A stretch of 24,209 bases of DNA from Clostridium sp. CAG:169 (GCA_000435195.1 FR880163.1:1-24209), one strand, 5' to 3'. Positions 13,403-21,593 are shown, counted from the first letter of the stretch. The notes: generated from the sequence alone by a model not told the origin. Made by a program: numbers and translations.

Positions 13403-13960
13403 ATGGAAAAGAGAATAACAACTCCACTTACCTTGGAGCAGGTAAAAGACTTAAAATGTGGAGATAGTGTACTGATTTCGGGAGTTATTTACACAGCAAG
13501 GGACGCTGCTCACAAACGTCTTTGCGAACTGGTAGCACAGGGCAAGGAGCTGCCGTTTGATCCAAAGGATGCCGTTATCTATTATGTAGGTCCGGCTCCG
13601 GCAAAGGGCGACCAGGTGATTGGTTCCGCAGGTCCTACCACCAGCTACCGTATGGACGCTTATTCCCCGACCATGATCGAGCTGGGTCAGCGCGGCATGA
13701 TCGGCAAAGGTAAGAGAAGCCCTGAGGTAATTGAAGCGATGAAGAAACATGGCGCAGTTTACTTTGGAGCAATCGGCGGCGCAGGCGCTCTGCTGTCCCG
13801 CTGCATCAAAAAGGCTGAGGTTATCGCATACGAGGACCTGGGTGCAGAGGCACTCAGACGTCTGGAGGTTGAAGACCTGCCGGCATTTGTCATCATCGAC
13901 AGCGAAGGCAACAACCTGTACGAAAAAGGTCCAAAAGAGTATCTTGAATCGCTGCGCTAA
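13403..13960 (+). CDS. Class I fumarase-type hydro-lyase, beta subunit (predicted mesaconase)
   Basis: This 185-residue protein matches the C-terminal domain of class I fumarases and L-tartrate dehydratase beta subunits: TPLTLEQVKDLKCGDSVLISGVIYTARDAAHKR at the start, YVGPAPAK, GPTTSYRMD, then GMIGKGKRSPEV and FGAIGGAGALLS. The substrate carboxylates are bound mainly by this domain together with the alpha-subunit cluster. It is expected to form a heteromer with the preceding gene product in the cytosol. AGAGGAGAAGG precedes the ATG. Both subunits are full length, so the enzyme should be active. Substrate prediction (mesaconate) rests on operon context. Confidence 0.9.
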   Translation: MEKRITTPLTLEQVKDLKCGDSVLISGVIYTARDAAHKRLCELVAQGKELPFDPKDAVIYYVGPAPAKGDQVIGSAGPTTSYRMDAYSPTMIELGQRGMIGKGKRSPEVIEAMKKHGAVYFGAIGGAGALLSRCIKKAEVIAYEDLGAEALRRLEVEDLPAFVIIDSEGNNLYEKGPKEYLESLR

Positions 13961-14004
13961 CAGCGGGCAGTGACCGAAAATATTGACAAGAGGTGCAAAC
14001 AATA

Positions 14005-14418
14005 ATGGAAAAGAAAAAACTGGTTATCGGCGTTATCGGTGCGGACGTTCATGCAGTCGGAAACGCCATCCTCAACCGTGCATTTCTGGACGCAGGCTTT
14101 GACGTTACCAACCTGGGCGTACTGGTACCACAGGATGAGTTTATCAAAGCAGCTGTCGAGGTAGGCGCAGATGCCATCTGTGTTTCTTCTCTGTATGGAC
14201 AGGGCGAGATCGACTGCACCGGTATGAGAGAAAAATGCGACGAGGCAGGCTTAAAAGGAATTCTGCTGTATGCAGGCGGCAACCTGGTTGTAGGTAAAGT
14301 TCCGGTAGAAGAAATCGAAAGACGTTATAAAGCAATGGGCTTTGACAGAGCATTTGGTCCAGGCACCGACCCACAGGTAACCATCGCTTGTCTGAAAGAG
14401 GACCTGGGCATCGCATAA
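14005..14418 (+). CDS. glmS: Glutamate mutase sigma (small, B12-binding) subunit
   Basis: GlmS (MutS) binds coenzyme B12 for glutamate mutase, which rearranges L-glutamate to (2S,3S)-3-methylaspartate. The 137-residue length equals that of the Clostridium tetanomorphum protein as I recall it. The cobalamin motif DxHxxG is Asp14-Val-His16-Ala-Val-Gly19, with His16 as the lower axial cobalt ligand. Further Rossmann-type elements are SSLYGQGEIDCTGMREKCDEAGL and YAGGNLVVGK. The ATG at 14005 is preferred to an in-frame GTG at 13993 because the AGAGGTG ribosome site overlaps that GTG. It is followed by glmL and glmE, the classic clostridial order. Confidence 0.97.
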   Translation: MEKKKLVIGVIGADVHAVGNAILNRAFLDAGFDVTNLGVLVPQDEFIKAAVEVGADAICVSSLYGQGEIDCTGMREKCDEAGLKGILLYAGGNLVVGKVPVEEIERRYKAMGFDRAFGPGTDPQVTIACLKEDLGIA

Positions 14419-14421
14419 AAA

Positions 14422-14464
14422 ACCCTCAAAAGCGAATAACGATTTGAGTCTAGATAAAGAGGGT
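14422..14464 (+). promoter_or_regulatory. Possible SD-sequestering hairpin before glmL
   Basis: ACCCTC (14422-14427) is the exact complement of GAGGGT (14459-14464), the core of the glmL ribosome binding site. An alternative inner pairing TCAAA/TTTGA (14426-14430 with 14443-14447) competes with it. Such pairing could lower glmL translation relative to glmS. Confidence 0.35.
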
Positions 14465-14471
14465 GAAGGCA

Positions 14472-15863
14472 ATGAAGGCTGTTTTGCTGATTGATTTTGG
14501 AAGCACCTATACCAAGATTACCGCAGTCGATGTGGATGAAGAGAAAATTTTGGGTACGGCACAGAGCTATACCACCATCGAAACGGACATTATCAACGGC
14601 TTGAACAACGCACTTGCAATTTTAAAGGAAAAAATCGGGGACATCCAGTTTGAGGAACAGTACGCCTGCTCCTCTGCTGCCGGCGGCTTGCGGATGGTTG
14701 CCATCGGTCTGGTTCCCGAGCTGACCGCAAAAGCGGCAAGACAGGCATCGCTGGGCGCGGGAGCAAAGGTTATCAAAACCTACTCCTATGAGCTGACAGA
14801 AGGGGATTTGGAGGAAATCGACCGCATCAATCCTGACATCTGTCTGTTGACCGGCGGCACCGATGGAGGCAACAAGGAAAATATCGTCTTTAACGCACGG
14901 ATGCTTGCTAAAGCGAAAAATCCTTTTCCAATCATCATCGCCGGCAACCGCAACTGCGCCGACCAGTGTCAGGAAATCCTGAAGGAAAAACAGACCTATG
15001 TCTGCGAAAACGTTATGCCGCGACTGGACATCCCGAATGTAGAGCCGGTCCAGAAGAAGATTCGCGAAATCTTCCTGGAGCAGATTGTTAAGGCAAAGGG
15101 ACTCAGCCGCGCACAACAGCTGGTACAGGGCATTCTGATGCCAACCCCTTCTGCTATGCTGACAGCGATGAAGCTGCTGGCAAAGGGATGTGAGGGAGAA
15201 GACGGCATCGGAGATCTGGTTGGAGTGGATTTGGGCGGAGCGACCACCGATATTTATTCGATGTCCTTCGGTCTGCCGACCACCGGCATGACAGCCCTCA
15301 AGGGTCTGCGGGAAGAGTATGCAAAGAGAACGGTAGAAGGCGACATCGGTATGCGTTACAGCATCCACGGCATTGTGGATGCTACCGACATCGCCCGTGT
15401 ATCGGAGCTGTCCGGCTTGAGTGAACAGCGCTGCAAAGAGCTGATTGACTACCTTTCGGTTCATACCGATGTGGTACCGAAGGATGACGACGATGAGCTG
15501 GAGGCGCTGGATTATGCGCTGGCTTCCCTTGCCATCGAGGTAGCGGTTACCCGCCATGCAGGACATCTGGAGCAGTATTATTCCCCAATGGGTATCAGCT
15601 ATATGCAGATAGGCAAGGATTTAACTGCCGTCAAGACGGTCATCGTCACCGGAGGTGCGCTGATTCACACCAAACGCACCGCGCAGATTGCTTCCCATGC
15701 ATTATTTAATCCACTCGATGCGTTCTCCTTAAAACCGAAGGAGGCGCAGGTGCTGGTGGACCGCAAGTATATTCTGGCGGCCATGGGCATCCTCAGTACC
15801 GAATATCCACAGACGGCATTGAGAATCATGAAAAAGGAGTTAGTAAAAGATGGAAACCATTGA
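14472..15863 (+). CDS. glmL: GlmL/MutL: Hsp70-actin-fold ATPase of glutamate mutase operons
   Basis: The 463-residue product belongs to the MutL family always found between the two glutamate mutase genes. It shows the ASKHA ATPase signature: phosphate-1 LIDFGSTYTK (residues 6-15), phosphate-2 VGVDLGGATTDIYSM, and an adenosine motif VIVTGGALIHTKR near the C-terminus. The family is not part of the mutase itself and is thought to be a chaperone or reactivating factor for the B12 enzyme; direct biochemical proof is limited as far as I know. The ATG at 14472 is preferred to a GTG nine bases upstream that overlaps the ribosome site GAGGGTGAAGG. The last 14 bases overlap glmE. Confidence 0.93.
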   Translation: MKAVLLIDFGSTYTKITAVDVDEEKILGTAQSYTTIETDIINGLNNALAILKEKIGDIQFEEQYACSSAAGGLRMVAIGLVPELTAKAARQASLGAGAKVIKTYSYELTEGDLEEIDRINPDICLLTGGTDGGNKENIVFNARMLAKAKNPFPIIIAGNRNCADQCQEILKEKQTYVCENVMPRLDIPNVEPVQKKIREIFLEQIVKAKGLSRAQQLVQGILMPTPSAMLTAMKLLAKGCEGEDGIGDLVGVDLGGATTDIYSMSFGLPTTGMTALKGLREEYAKRTVEGDIGMRYSIHGIVDATDIARVSELSGLSEQRCKELIDYLSVHTDVVPKDDDDELEALDYALASLAIEVAVTRHAGHLEQYYSPMGISYMQIGKDLTAVKTVIVTGGALIHTKRTAQIASHALFNPLDAFSLKPKEAQVLVDRKYILAAMGILSTEYPQTALRIMKKELVKDGNH

Positions 15864-17325
15864 TATCAAAAATAAAAAATGGTCCGACGACGAATTTTAT
15901 AAAGTTCGTAAAGAGATCCTCGCTACCTGGGAAACCGGTAAGGAAGTAGACCTCGACGAGGCCATCGCTTACCACAAATCCCTGCCGGAACACAAAATCT
16001 TCTCCAACAAGCTCAACAAAGCAAAAAAAGAGGGCGTTACCCTGGTACAGCCAAGAGCTGGTGTTGGTCTGATTGAAAACCATATCGAGCTGCTCAAACA
16101 CCTTCAGGACGAAGGCGGAGCAGACCTGCTGCCAAGCACCATCGACTCCTATACCCGCCAGAACCAGTATGAAAACTGTGCTGAGGGTATCAGACGTGAA
16201 AAAGAGAGCATGGCAAGCGGCAAATTCCATCCATACCTCAACGGCTTCCCGGCAGTTAACCATGGTGTAAAGGGCTGCCGTCAGGTTGTAGAAGCGCTGG
16301 ATACCCCTCTTCAGGTCAGACACGGTACACCGGATGCAAGACTGCTGACCGAAATCACCTACGCAGGCGGCTTTACCTCCTACGAAGGCGGCGGTATCTC
16401 CTACAACATTCCATATGCAAAGAACATTCCGATCGAGCAGACCATGAAGGATTGGCAGTACGTTGACCGTCTGACCGGTATCTATGAAGAAGCCGGCGTA
16501 CAGATCAACCGTGAGCCATACGGTCCTTTGACCGGCACCCTGGTTCCACCATGTATCTCCCACTCGGTTGCTATCATCGAAGCTTTGGCAGCAGCAGAGC
16601 AGGGCGTTAAGAACATCACCGTTGGTTACGGTCAGCTGGGCAACCAGATCCAGGACGTTGCAGCAATCCGCACCCTGGAAGAGCTGACCGAAGAGTACCT
16701 GCACAAATTCGGCTACAACGATGTCAACGTTACCACCGTATTCCATCAGTGGATGGGCGGTTTCCCGGCTGACGAAGCAAAAGCATTCGGCGTTATCTCC
16801 TGGGGTGCTGCCTGTGCAGCACTGTCCAAGGCAACCAAGGTTATCGTAAAGACCCCACACGAGGCTGCCGGCGTACCAACCAAGGAAGCAAACGCACAGG
16901 GTCTGCGCTGCACCAAACAGTTGACCAATATGCTGGTTGACCAGGTTACCATCGGTTCCCGTATGGAGCATGAAAAAGAAATCATCAAAGCAGAGACCCG
17001 CTGCATCGTGGATAAATGTATCGCTCTGGGTCATGGCGACATCATCCTGGGCGCAATCGCCGGTATCAACGCAGGTGTCATCGACATCCCGTTCGGTCCG
17101 GCAAAATGCAACGCAGGCATCATGCTGCCAGCCCGTGACAACACCGGTGCTGTCAGAATCCTGGAAGTCGGCAACCTGCCATTCACCGACGACCTCAAGA
17201 AGTTCCACAAAGAAAAACTGGCAGAACGCGGCAAGGCAGAAAACCGCGAGGTTTCCTTCCAGATGGTTATCGACGACGTATATGCAATCAGCAAGGGTCG
17301 TCTGGTAGGCAGACCAAGATATTAA
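15850..17325 (+). CDS. glmE: Glutamate mutase epsilon (large catalytic) subunit
   Basis: GlmE (MutE) is the TIM-barrel catalytic subunit. With GlmS and adenosylcobalamin it converts glutamate to 3-methylaspartate by a radical mechanism. The 491-residue product is full length, close to the clostridial enzymes. Conserved stretches include TLVQPRAGVGLIENH (Arg69), STIDSYTRQNQYENC (Arg103), VRHGTPDARLLTEIT and FTSYEGGGISYNIPY; Arg69 and Arg103 are probably part of the arginine cluster that grips the substrate carboxylates. The start lies inside glmL with an AAAAGGAG site, indicating translational coupling. Codon use (CCA for Pro, AAC for Asn, GTT/GTA for Val) differs from the left half of the window and suggests high expression. 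Confidence 0.97.
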   Translation: METIDIKNKKWSDDEFYKVRKEILATWETGKEVDLDEAIAYHKSLPEHKIFSNKLNKAKKEGVTLVQPRAGVGLIENHIELLKHLQDEGGADLLPSTIDSYTRQNQYENCAEGIRREKESMASGKFHPYLNGFPAVNHGVKGCRQVVEALDTPLQVRHGTPDARLLTEITYAGGFTSYEGGGISYNIPYAKNIPIEQTMKDWQYVDRLTGIYEEAGVQINREPYGPLTGTLVPPCISHSVAIIEALAAAEQGVKNITVGYGQLGNQIQDVAAIRTLEELTEEYLHKFGYNDVNVTTVFHQWMGGFPADEAKAFGVISWGAACAALSKATKVIVKTPHEAAGVPTKEANAQGLRCTKQLTNMLVDQVTIGSRMEHEKEIIKAETRCIVDKCIALGHGDIILGAIAGINAGVIDIPFGPAKCNAGIMLPARDNTGAVRILEVGNLPFTDDLKKFHKEKLAERGKAENREVSFQMVIDDVYAISKGRLVGRPRY

Positions 17326-17346
17326 TTTTTAATTTTACTGCATCTT

Positions 17347-17400
17347 AAAAGCCAAAGCGGGCGGCGGAAAAAAGCCCCGCTGCCCGGCGGCTTTTGTTTT
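17347..17400 (+). terminator. Strong intergenic hairpin with U-tract between glmE and mal
   Basis: GGGCGGCGG (17359-17367) pairs with CCGCTGCCC (17377-17385, one G-U), and an outer AAAAGCC pairs with GGCTTTT across an internal loop. TTTTGTTTT ends it. It has full terminator form but lies inside a functional operon, so it is more likely a partial terminator or mRNA-stabilising 3' end that raises glmE over downstream genes. Confidence 0.75.
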
Positions 17401-17423
17401 AATCAAGAAGGGAGATTTTTAAA

Positions 17424-18671
17424 ATGAAAATCGTAAACGTAGTATGCGCTCCAGGCCGTACAGGTTTCTTCTTTGACGACCAGAAAGCAATCAAAAGCGG
17501 TGCAAAATCCGACGGTGCGGCTTACATCGGTCAGCCTGTAACCTCCGGTTTTAAATCCATCCGTCAGGCAGGCGAGTCCATCTCGGTTATGCTGGTTCTG
17601 GAAGACGGACAGATCGCATGGGGCGACTGTGCAGCTGTTCAGTATTCCGGTGCAGGCGGCCGTGACCCGCTGTTCCTGGCTGAGGACTTCATCCCGGTTA
17701 TCGATAAATACATCAAACCTGCTCTGGTAGGCAAAGAAGCAGACAGCTTCAGAGAACTGACCAAGATGATGGAAGCAATCGAAGTTGACGGCAAGAGACT
17801 GCATACCGCTATTCGTTACGGTGTTTCCCAGGCAATCCTGGATGCAGTAGCAAAATCCAGCAAACGTCTGATGAGCGAAGTTGTTGCTGACGAGTACGGC
17901 ACCACCGTATCCGAAAAGCCAATTCCAATCTTCACCCAGTCCGGCGACAACCGTTACGAAAACGCAGACAAGATGATCCTCAAAGGCGCTGCTATCCTGC
18001 CACACGCTCTGATCAACAACGTAGAGACCAAACTGGGTCGCGACGGCTCCAAGCTCAAAGAGTACGTTTGCTGGCTGCGTGACCGCATCCTGCAGCTGCG
18101 CACAGATGAGTCCTACTGCCCTGTTTTCCATATCGACGTATACGGAACCATCGGTCAGGCATTCGGCGATGACAACTACACCGTTATGGCTGATTACCTG
18201 GCAGAGTTGGAAGAGGCTGCAAAACCATTCCACCTGCGCATCGAAGGTCCAATGGACGCTGGCGAAAGAGAAAAACAGATGCTGTGCATGAAAGGTCTGA
18301 GAGAAGAGCTGGATCGCCGCGGCATCAATGTTGAGCTGGTAGCTGACGAGTGGTGCAACACCCTGGAAGACGTTATCTACTTCTGCGACAACAAAGCAGG
18401 TCACATGGCTCAGATCAAAACTCCTGACCTGGGTGGTATCAACAACACCATCGAAGCAGTTCTGTACTGCAAAGAGCATGGCTTCGGTGCATACCAGGGC
18501 GGTACCTGCAACGAGACCGACCGTTCCTGCCAGGTATGTGTAGACTGCGCAATGGCTACCCAGCCAGACCAGATCCTTGCAAAACCAGGTATGGGCGTTG
18601 ACGAAGGCTTCATGATCGTTTACAACGAAATGAACAGAGTAATCGCTCTGAGAAACGCAAAAAAATGCTAA
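17424..18671 (+). CDS. mal: 3-Methylaspartate ammonia-lyase
   Basis: This enolase-superfamily enzyme removes ammonia from L-threo-3-methylaspartate to give mesaconate. The 415-residue product matches the clostridial enzyme throughout. Metal ligands are Asp238 (FHIDVY), Glu274 (LRIEGPMD) and Asp308 (VADEW). The catalytic lysine is Lys332 in QIKTPDLGG, and His194 (ILPHAL) is the second active-site base. The C-terminal HGFGAYQGGTCNETDRS loop is also conserved. The ATG follows AAGGGAGA, 23 bases after the U-tract of a strong hairpin. Codon use resembles glmE and suggests abundant product. It follows the mutase, as the pathway requires. Confidence 0.98.
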   Translation: MKIVNVVCAPGRTGFFFDDQKAIKSGAKSDGAAYIGQPVTSGFKSIRQAGESISVMLVLEDGQIAWGDCAAVQYSGAGGRDPLFLAEDFIPVIDKYIKPALVGKEADSFRELTKMMEAIEVDGKRLHTAIRYGVSQAILDAVAKSSKRLMSEVVADEYGTTVSEKPIPIFTQSGDNRYENADKMILKGAAILPHALINNVETKLGRDGSKLKEYVCWLRDRILQLRTDESYCPVFHIDVYGTIGQAFGDDNYTVMADYLAELEEAAKPFHLRIEGPMDAGEREKQMLCMKGLREELDRRGINVELVADEWCNTLEDVIYFCDNKAGHMAQIKTPDLGGINNTIEAVLYCKEHGFGAYQGGTCNETDRSCQVCVDCAMATQPDQILAKPGMGVDEGFMIVYNEMNRVIALRNAKKC

Positions 18672-18703
18672 CCGTTTTTAACGGTCCGGCAAAATAAGCA
18701 AAG

Positions 18704-18736
18704 CCGATAGGGATTCTGCAAAGGAATCCCTATCGG
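18704..18736 (+). terminator. Hairpin after mal without a U-tract
   Basis: CCGATAGGGATTC (18704-18716) and its exact complement (18724-18736) form a 13-base perfect stem with a 7-base loop. It is followed by TATATCTG rather than a U-run, so it may be a 3'-stabilising or processing hairpin, or a weak terminator, between mal and the P-loop gene. Confidence 0.5.
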
Positions 18737-18769
18737 TATATCTGCGCAATGCAGGAAGGGAGGCGTTGT

Positions 18770-19744
18770 ATGTCGTATATCAGTCATCTGTACAGCATCT
18801 ATTTTGCACCAAGAGGAAACGAGCGAATGGCGGAACTGGGAATGCAGATTGCACAGCAGTATCTGCGCCCGATGGATAAGCTGATCGGGATCATCGGTGA
18901 TGCAGGTTCCGGTAAAAGTATGCTGGTCAAGGGGATGTTCCCCGGACTGGAGTTGACTAATGACGACGAGGGGGTCAACGTTCGTCCGCTGCCGATTCTG
19001 GAGATGCTGGATGATCCGCTGGGCATGGGAATCAGCAAGAGAGGCTTTTCTCTGTTTGCCACCCCGCACACCTACCATCTGGATATCCGCTTTGAGCAGG
19101 GCTTTACTCAGTGTCCCGAGCTTGCACGCGCCATCATGGCAGCTATCGAAAAAGGCAAGCGGGTGGTGGTAGAGCACTTTGATTTGATTTATCCGTTTTT
19201 AAAACGGGAAGGCAGTGACCTGCCGGTCAACGCAGATGTGATGATCGGCGTGGGGGAGGAGGTCATTGTGACCCGCCCGGACCTGTTTGGTCCCATCCCG
19301 CAGGATATTGCCAACATTGTTTTTAAATCCATCCGATACAGAAAGATGATTCATTCGGCAGAGGATATCACCGGATATTTTCTGTCGCACGGTCATCCAG
19401 AGGATTATGAACACGCAGAAGTAAAGCACGGCTTTGTCCTGTGCTTTAAAGATAAACCAATCGTTTCGTTGGATACGATTGAAAAAAAGGTGCGGGCGGT
19501 CATCGAACAGGATGTTCCGATTTCGTTCCATGATGAGGAGCACATCAGCATTGGAGATGTTATCTACCGATGCACTGCGCCGCGCAACCATGTTCGCAGC
19601 GCCGGAGAGATCGAAGGCTTTACCCTGATTAAGGATATTCCGTATGACCCGGTGCGCAAATGCTACCTCATCGTCGGTCTGGTTGGGCAGAAGGAAGCTC
19701 CGAAGATCGGCTCGGACATTGATAAGATCGAGCGGATTTACTAA
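18770..19744 (+). CDS. P-loop protein with AlaRS-like second additional domain, unknown role in glutamate fermentation
   Basis: The 324-residue product starts with a nucleotide-binding domain: Walker A GDAGSGKS (residues 43-50) and a candidate beta strand KRVVVEHFDLI (about 133). The C-terminal part holds SHGHPEDYEH and then CTAPRNHVRSAGEIEGFTLI (Cys268, His274), which resembles the CGGTHVxxTGEIGxF metal site of the alanyl-tRNA synthetase second additional (editing) domain. The match gives a likely metal site but with altered spacing. Similar proteins are, to my knowledge, annotated in clostridia by that domain name only. It sits between mal and the cobalamin adenosyltransferase, so help in metal, B12 or lyase maturation is conceivable but unproven. 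The ATG at 18770 follows GGGAGG. Confidence 0.75.
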   Translation: MSYISHLYSIYFAPRGNERMAELGMQIAQQYLRPMDKLIGIIGDAGSGKSMLVKGMFPGLELTNDDEGVNVRPLPILEMLDDPLGMGISKRGFSLFATPHTYHLDIRFEQGFTQCPELARAIMAAIEKGKRVVVEHFDLIYPFLKREGSDLPVNADVMIGVGEEVIVTRPDLFGPIPQDIANIVFKSIRYRKMIHSAEDITGYFLSHGHPEDYEHAEVKHGFVLCFKDKPIVSLDTIEKKVRAVIEQDVPISFHDEEHISIGDVIYRCTAPRNHVRSAGEIEGFTLIKDIPYDPVRKCYLIVGLVGQKEAPKIGSDIDKIERIY

Positions 19745-19779
19745 AGGGTATCCGTTGCGCCTGTCCGTTTACCCGAAAG

Positions 19780-19809
19780 GCTGCACAGGCAAGGTGCAGC
19801 TTTTCTTTT
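19780..19809 (+). terminator. Intrinsic terminator or attenuator before the adenosyltransferase gene
   Basis: GCTGCAC (19780-19786) pairs with GTGCAGC (19794-19800), followed by TTTTCTTTT. Flanking CCCGAAA and TTTTCGGG can extend the stem. It lies between the P-loop gene and the adenosyltransferase. Confidence 0.7.
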
Positions 19810-19846
19810 CGGGAAGGACCGCGCACTTGGAAGGGAGGACATACAG

Positions 19847-20383
19847 ATGCAGAAAGGTTGTACACAGCTTTACTATGGGGACGGCAAGGGAAAAACCACC
19901 GCTGCCATGGGACAGATCGTTCGTTGTGTAGGACATGGCTTCAAGGTGCTGGTATACCAGTTTTTGAAGGAACCGAACAGCGGAGAGGTCAGCATCATCC
20001 GTTCGCTGCCGGGTGTGGATTATATTGAAAATGAAGGACCAATCCCCTTCATGTTCAATCTGACTCCCGAGCAGCAGGAATTTTATAAGGAAAAATTCCA
20101 GAAGAAGTTTGATGAAGTCAGAGAAAAATATTTTACCGGCAACTATGACCTGGTGGTGTTAGATGAAGTGATTGACGCTTACAATCTGGGCACCATTCAA
20201 AAGGAACAGCTGCTGGAAATGATGGATAAACGCCCCGAGGGCACCGAGCTGGTCATCACCGGACATCAGTACGGAATGGACATCAGCGCATTGACCGACC
20301 GGGCGGACTATGTGACCAAATTTGTCAAAGAGAAACATCCCTTTGATTTGGGTATGCCATGCCGCAAAGGCATCGAGGAATAG
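19847..20383 (+). CDS. cobO: ATP:cob(I)alamin adenosyltransferase, BtuR/CobA type
   Basis: The enzyme moves the adenosyl group of ATP to cob(I)alamin (or corrinoid), forming coenzyme B12. The 178-residue product has the BtuR signature: P-loop GDGKGKTTAA (residues 11-20), VLVYQFLKEPNSGEVSI, YDLVVLDEVIDAYNLG and ELVITGH. BtuR, CobA and CobO are alternative names for this family. Its place inside the operon fits supply or repair of adenosylcobalamin for glutamate mutase rather than de novo B12 synthesis, for which no other genes are present. The ATG follows GGGAGG; a terminator-like hairpin 40 bases upstream may keep its level below that of mal. Confidence 0.92.
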   Translation: MQKGCTQLYYGDGKGKTTAAMGQIVRCVGHGFKVLVYQFLKEPNSGEVSIIRSLPGVDYIENEGPIPFMFNLTPEQQEFYKEKFQKKFDEVREKYFTGNYDLVVLDEVIDAYNLGTIQKEQLLEMMDKRPEGTELVITGHQYGMDISALTDRADYVTKFVKEKHPFDLGMPCRKGIEE

Positions 20384-20445
20384 GGCGAATCCGCTTTAGA
20401 TGTACCTTAGATTTTCCTTTAAGCAACAGAGAGGGGAAGAAAACC

Positions 20446-20712
20446 ATGAATATCAAAACAAGCGCCGTTGCAGGCACACTGGAATCCAGCGATGTCTATG
20501 TAAAGGTAGAACCCTGCGAACGGTTGGAAATTGAGATTGAATCGGTTGTTTATAACCAGTTTGCTCAGCAGATCGAGCAGAGTGTCCGCGAAGTGACTCG
20601 GGAGCTGGGCGTAGAGTCCGGCAAAATCTCGGTCAACGACAAGGGAGCCATCGACTGCGTCATCAAAGCGCGCGTTGAAACCGCAATCAAGAGAGCAGGA
20701 GGGGAAAACTGA
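20446..20712 (+). CDS. citD: Citrate/citramalate lyase acyl carrier protein (gamma subunit)
   Basis: CitD carries the phosphoribosyl-dephospho-CoA prosthetic group on which acetyl is bound in citrate lyase or citramalate lyase. The 88-residue length is typical. The attachment motif AGTLESSD places the modified serine at Ser14, as in characterised CitD. The ATG at 20446 follows GAGAGGGGAAG; the frame is open further upstream but without family similarity. The last base of its TGA stop is shared with the citE ATG (TGATG), so the two are translationally coupled. In this operon the complete complex is expected to cleave (S)-citramalate to acetate and pyruvate, the last step of the methylaspartate pathway. 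Confidence 0.94.
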   Translation: MNIKTSAVAGTLESSDVYVKVEPCERLEIEIESVVYNQFAQQIEQSVREVTRELGVESGKISVNDKGAIDCVIKARVETAIKRAGGEN

Positions 20713-21593
20713 TGAGAAGATCGATGTTGTTTATTCCAGGAAACACCCCGAACCTGCTGATGAACGGCGACGTTCTGGGCGCTGACAGCATTATCCTGGA
20801 CCTGGAGGACGCAGTATCTCCGGCAGAAAAGGATTCCGCAAGGATTCTGGTGCGCAACGCGCTCAAATCGCTGCATTACAAAGGTTGTGAAATCATCATC
20901 CGTATCAATCCGGTAGAAACCGATTACTGGATGAAGGACCTGGATGAAATCATCCCGCTCAAACCCAATATGATTATGCCTCCAAAGGTCAGCGGCGCAC
21001 AGGATGTAAAAACCGTTTCCGAGTACATCGCCAAGCTGGAGGAAAAATGCGGATTTGAAAAGAACACCGTTAAGCTGATCCCTCTGATTGAAACCGCAAT
21101 GGGTGTGGAGAATGCCTTCCAGATTGCCAGTGCAGACGAAAGAGTAGCTGCCATGTTCCTGGGCGGCGAGGACCTGACTGCGGACCTGCGCTGCAAGAGA
21201 ACCAAAGAGGGCAACGAAATCTTCTATGCCCGCACCCGTCTGGTATGCGCTGCCCGCGCCTGCGGCATCGACGTATACGACACCCCATTCACCGACGTGG
21301 ACGACATCGAAGGACTGTATGCCGACGCCAGCTTTGCAAAGAGCCTGGGCTTCTCCGGCAAAGCATCCATCTCTCCAAGACACGTCGAAGGCATCAACGA
21401 GGTCTTCAGCCCAACACAGGCAGAGATCGACTATGCGCATGAGGTCATGGAAACCATCCGCATCGCAAAGGAACAGGGCAAGGGCGTTGTTTCTCTGCGC
21501 GGCAAGATGATCGACGCACCGATCGTAGAGCGCGCAAGACAGGTCATCGAGATGGAAAAAGCAATGTTTGGAGAGGTGGAAGACGATGAGTAA
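20712..21593 (+). CDS. citE: Citrate/citramalate lyase beta subunit
   Basis: CitE is the lyase subunit that splits the acyl-CoA-like intermediate on CitD: citryl to oxaloacetate, or citramalyl to pyruvate. The 293-residue product has the CitE fold features: MRRSMLFIPGNTPNLL at the N-terminus (conserved Arg and substrate loop), DSIILDLEDAV, RINPVETDYW, PLIETAMGVENA with the Mg-binding Glu, LGGEDLTADL with the second acidic ligand, and GFSGKASISPRHV. Stop and start codons overlap those of citD and citF, showing tight coupling. Citramalyl specificity is inferred from the operon, not from a residue I can point to. Confidence 0.95.
   Translation: MRRSMLFIPGNTPNLLMNGDVLGADSIILDLEDAVSPAEKDSARILVRNALKSLHYKGCEIIIRINPVETDYWMKDLDEIIPLKPNMIMPPKVSGAQDVKTVSEYIAKLEEKCGFEKNTVKLIPLIETAMGVENAFQIASADERVAAMFLGGEDLTADLRCKRTKEGNEIFYARTRLVCAARACGIDVYDTPFTDVDDIEGLYADASFAKSLGFSGKASISPRHVEGINEVFSPTQAEIDYAHEVMETIRIAKEQGKGVVSLRGKMIDAPIVERARQVIEMEKAMFGEVEDDE

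Noticed and set aside
12551..13960. L(+)-tartrate dehydratase instead of fumarase/mesaconase
   Set aside because: The two families are closely related and motifs alone do not exclude it. The operon contains no tartrate transporter or regulator, while mesaconate is the direct product of the adjacent mal gene.
15826..17208. 460-codon minus-strand frame opposite glmE
   Set aside because: It is a shadow of strongly biased plus-strand codons. The glmE reading is certain and the antisense product looks like no known family. The same holds for the long antisense frames opposite mal (17403-18479) and citD/citE (20565-21671).
18770..19744. Alanyl-tRNA synthetase or its free-standing editing factor AlaX
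   Set aside because: There are no synthetase catalytic motifs, and the N-terminal half is a P-loop domain absent from AlaX. Only the SAD-like metal site is shared.
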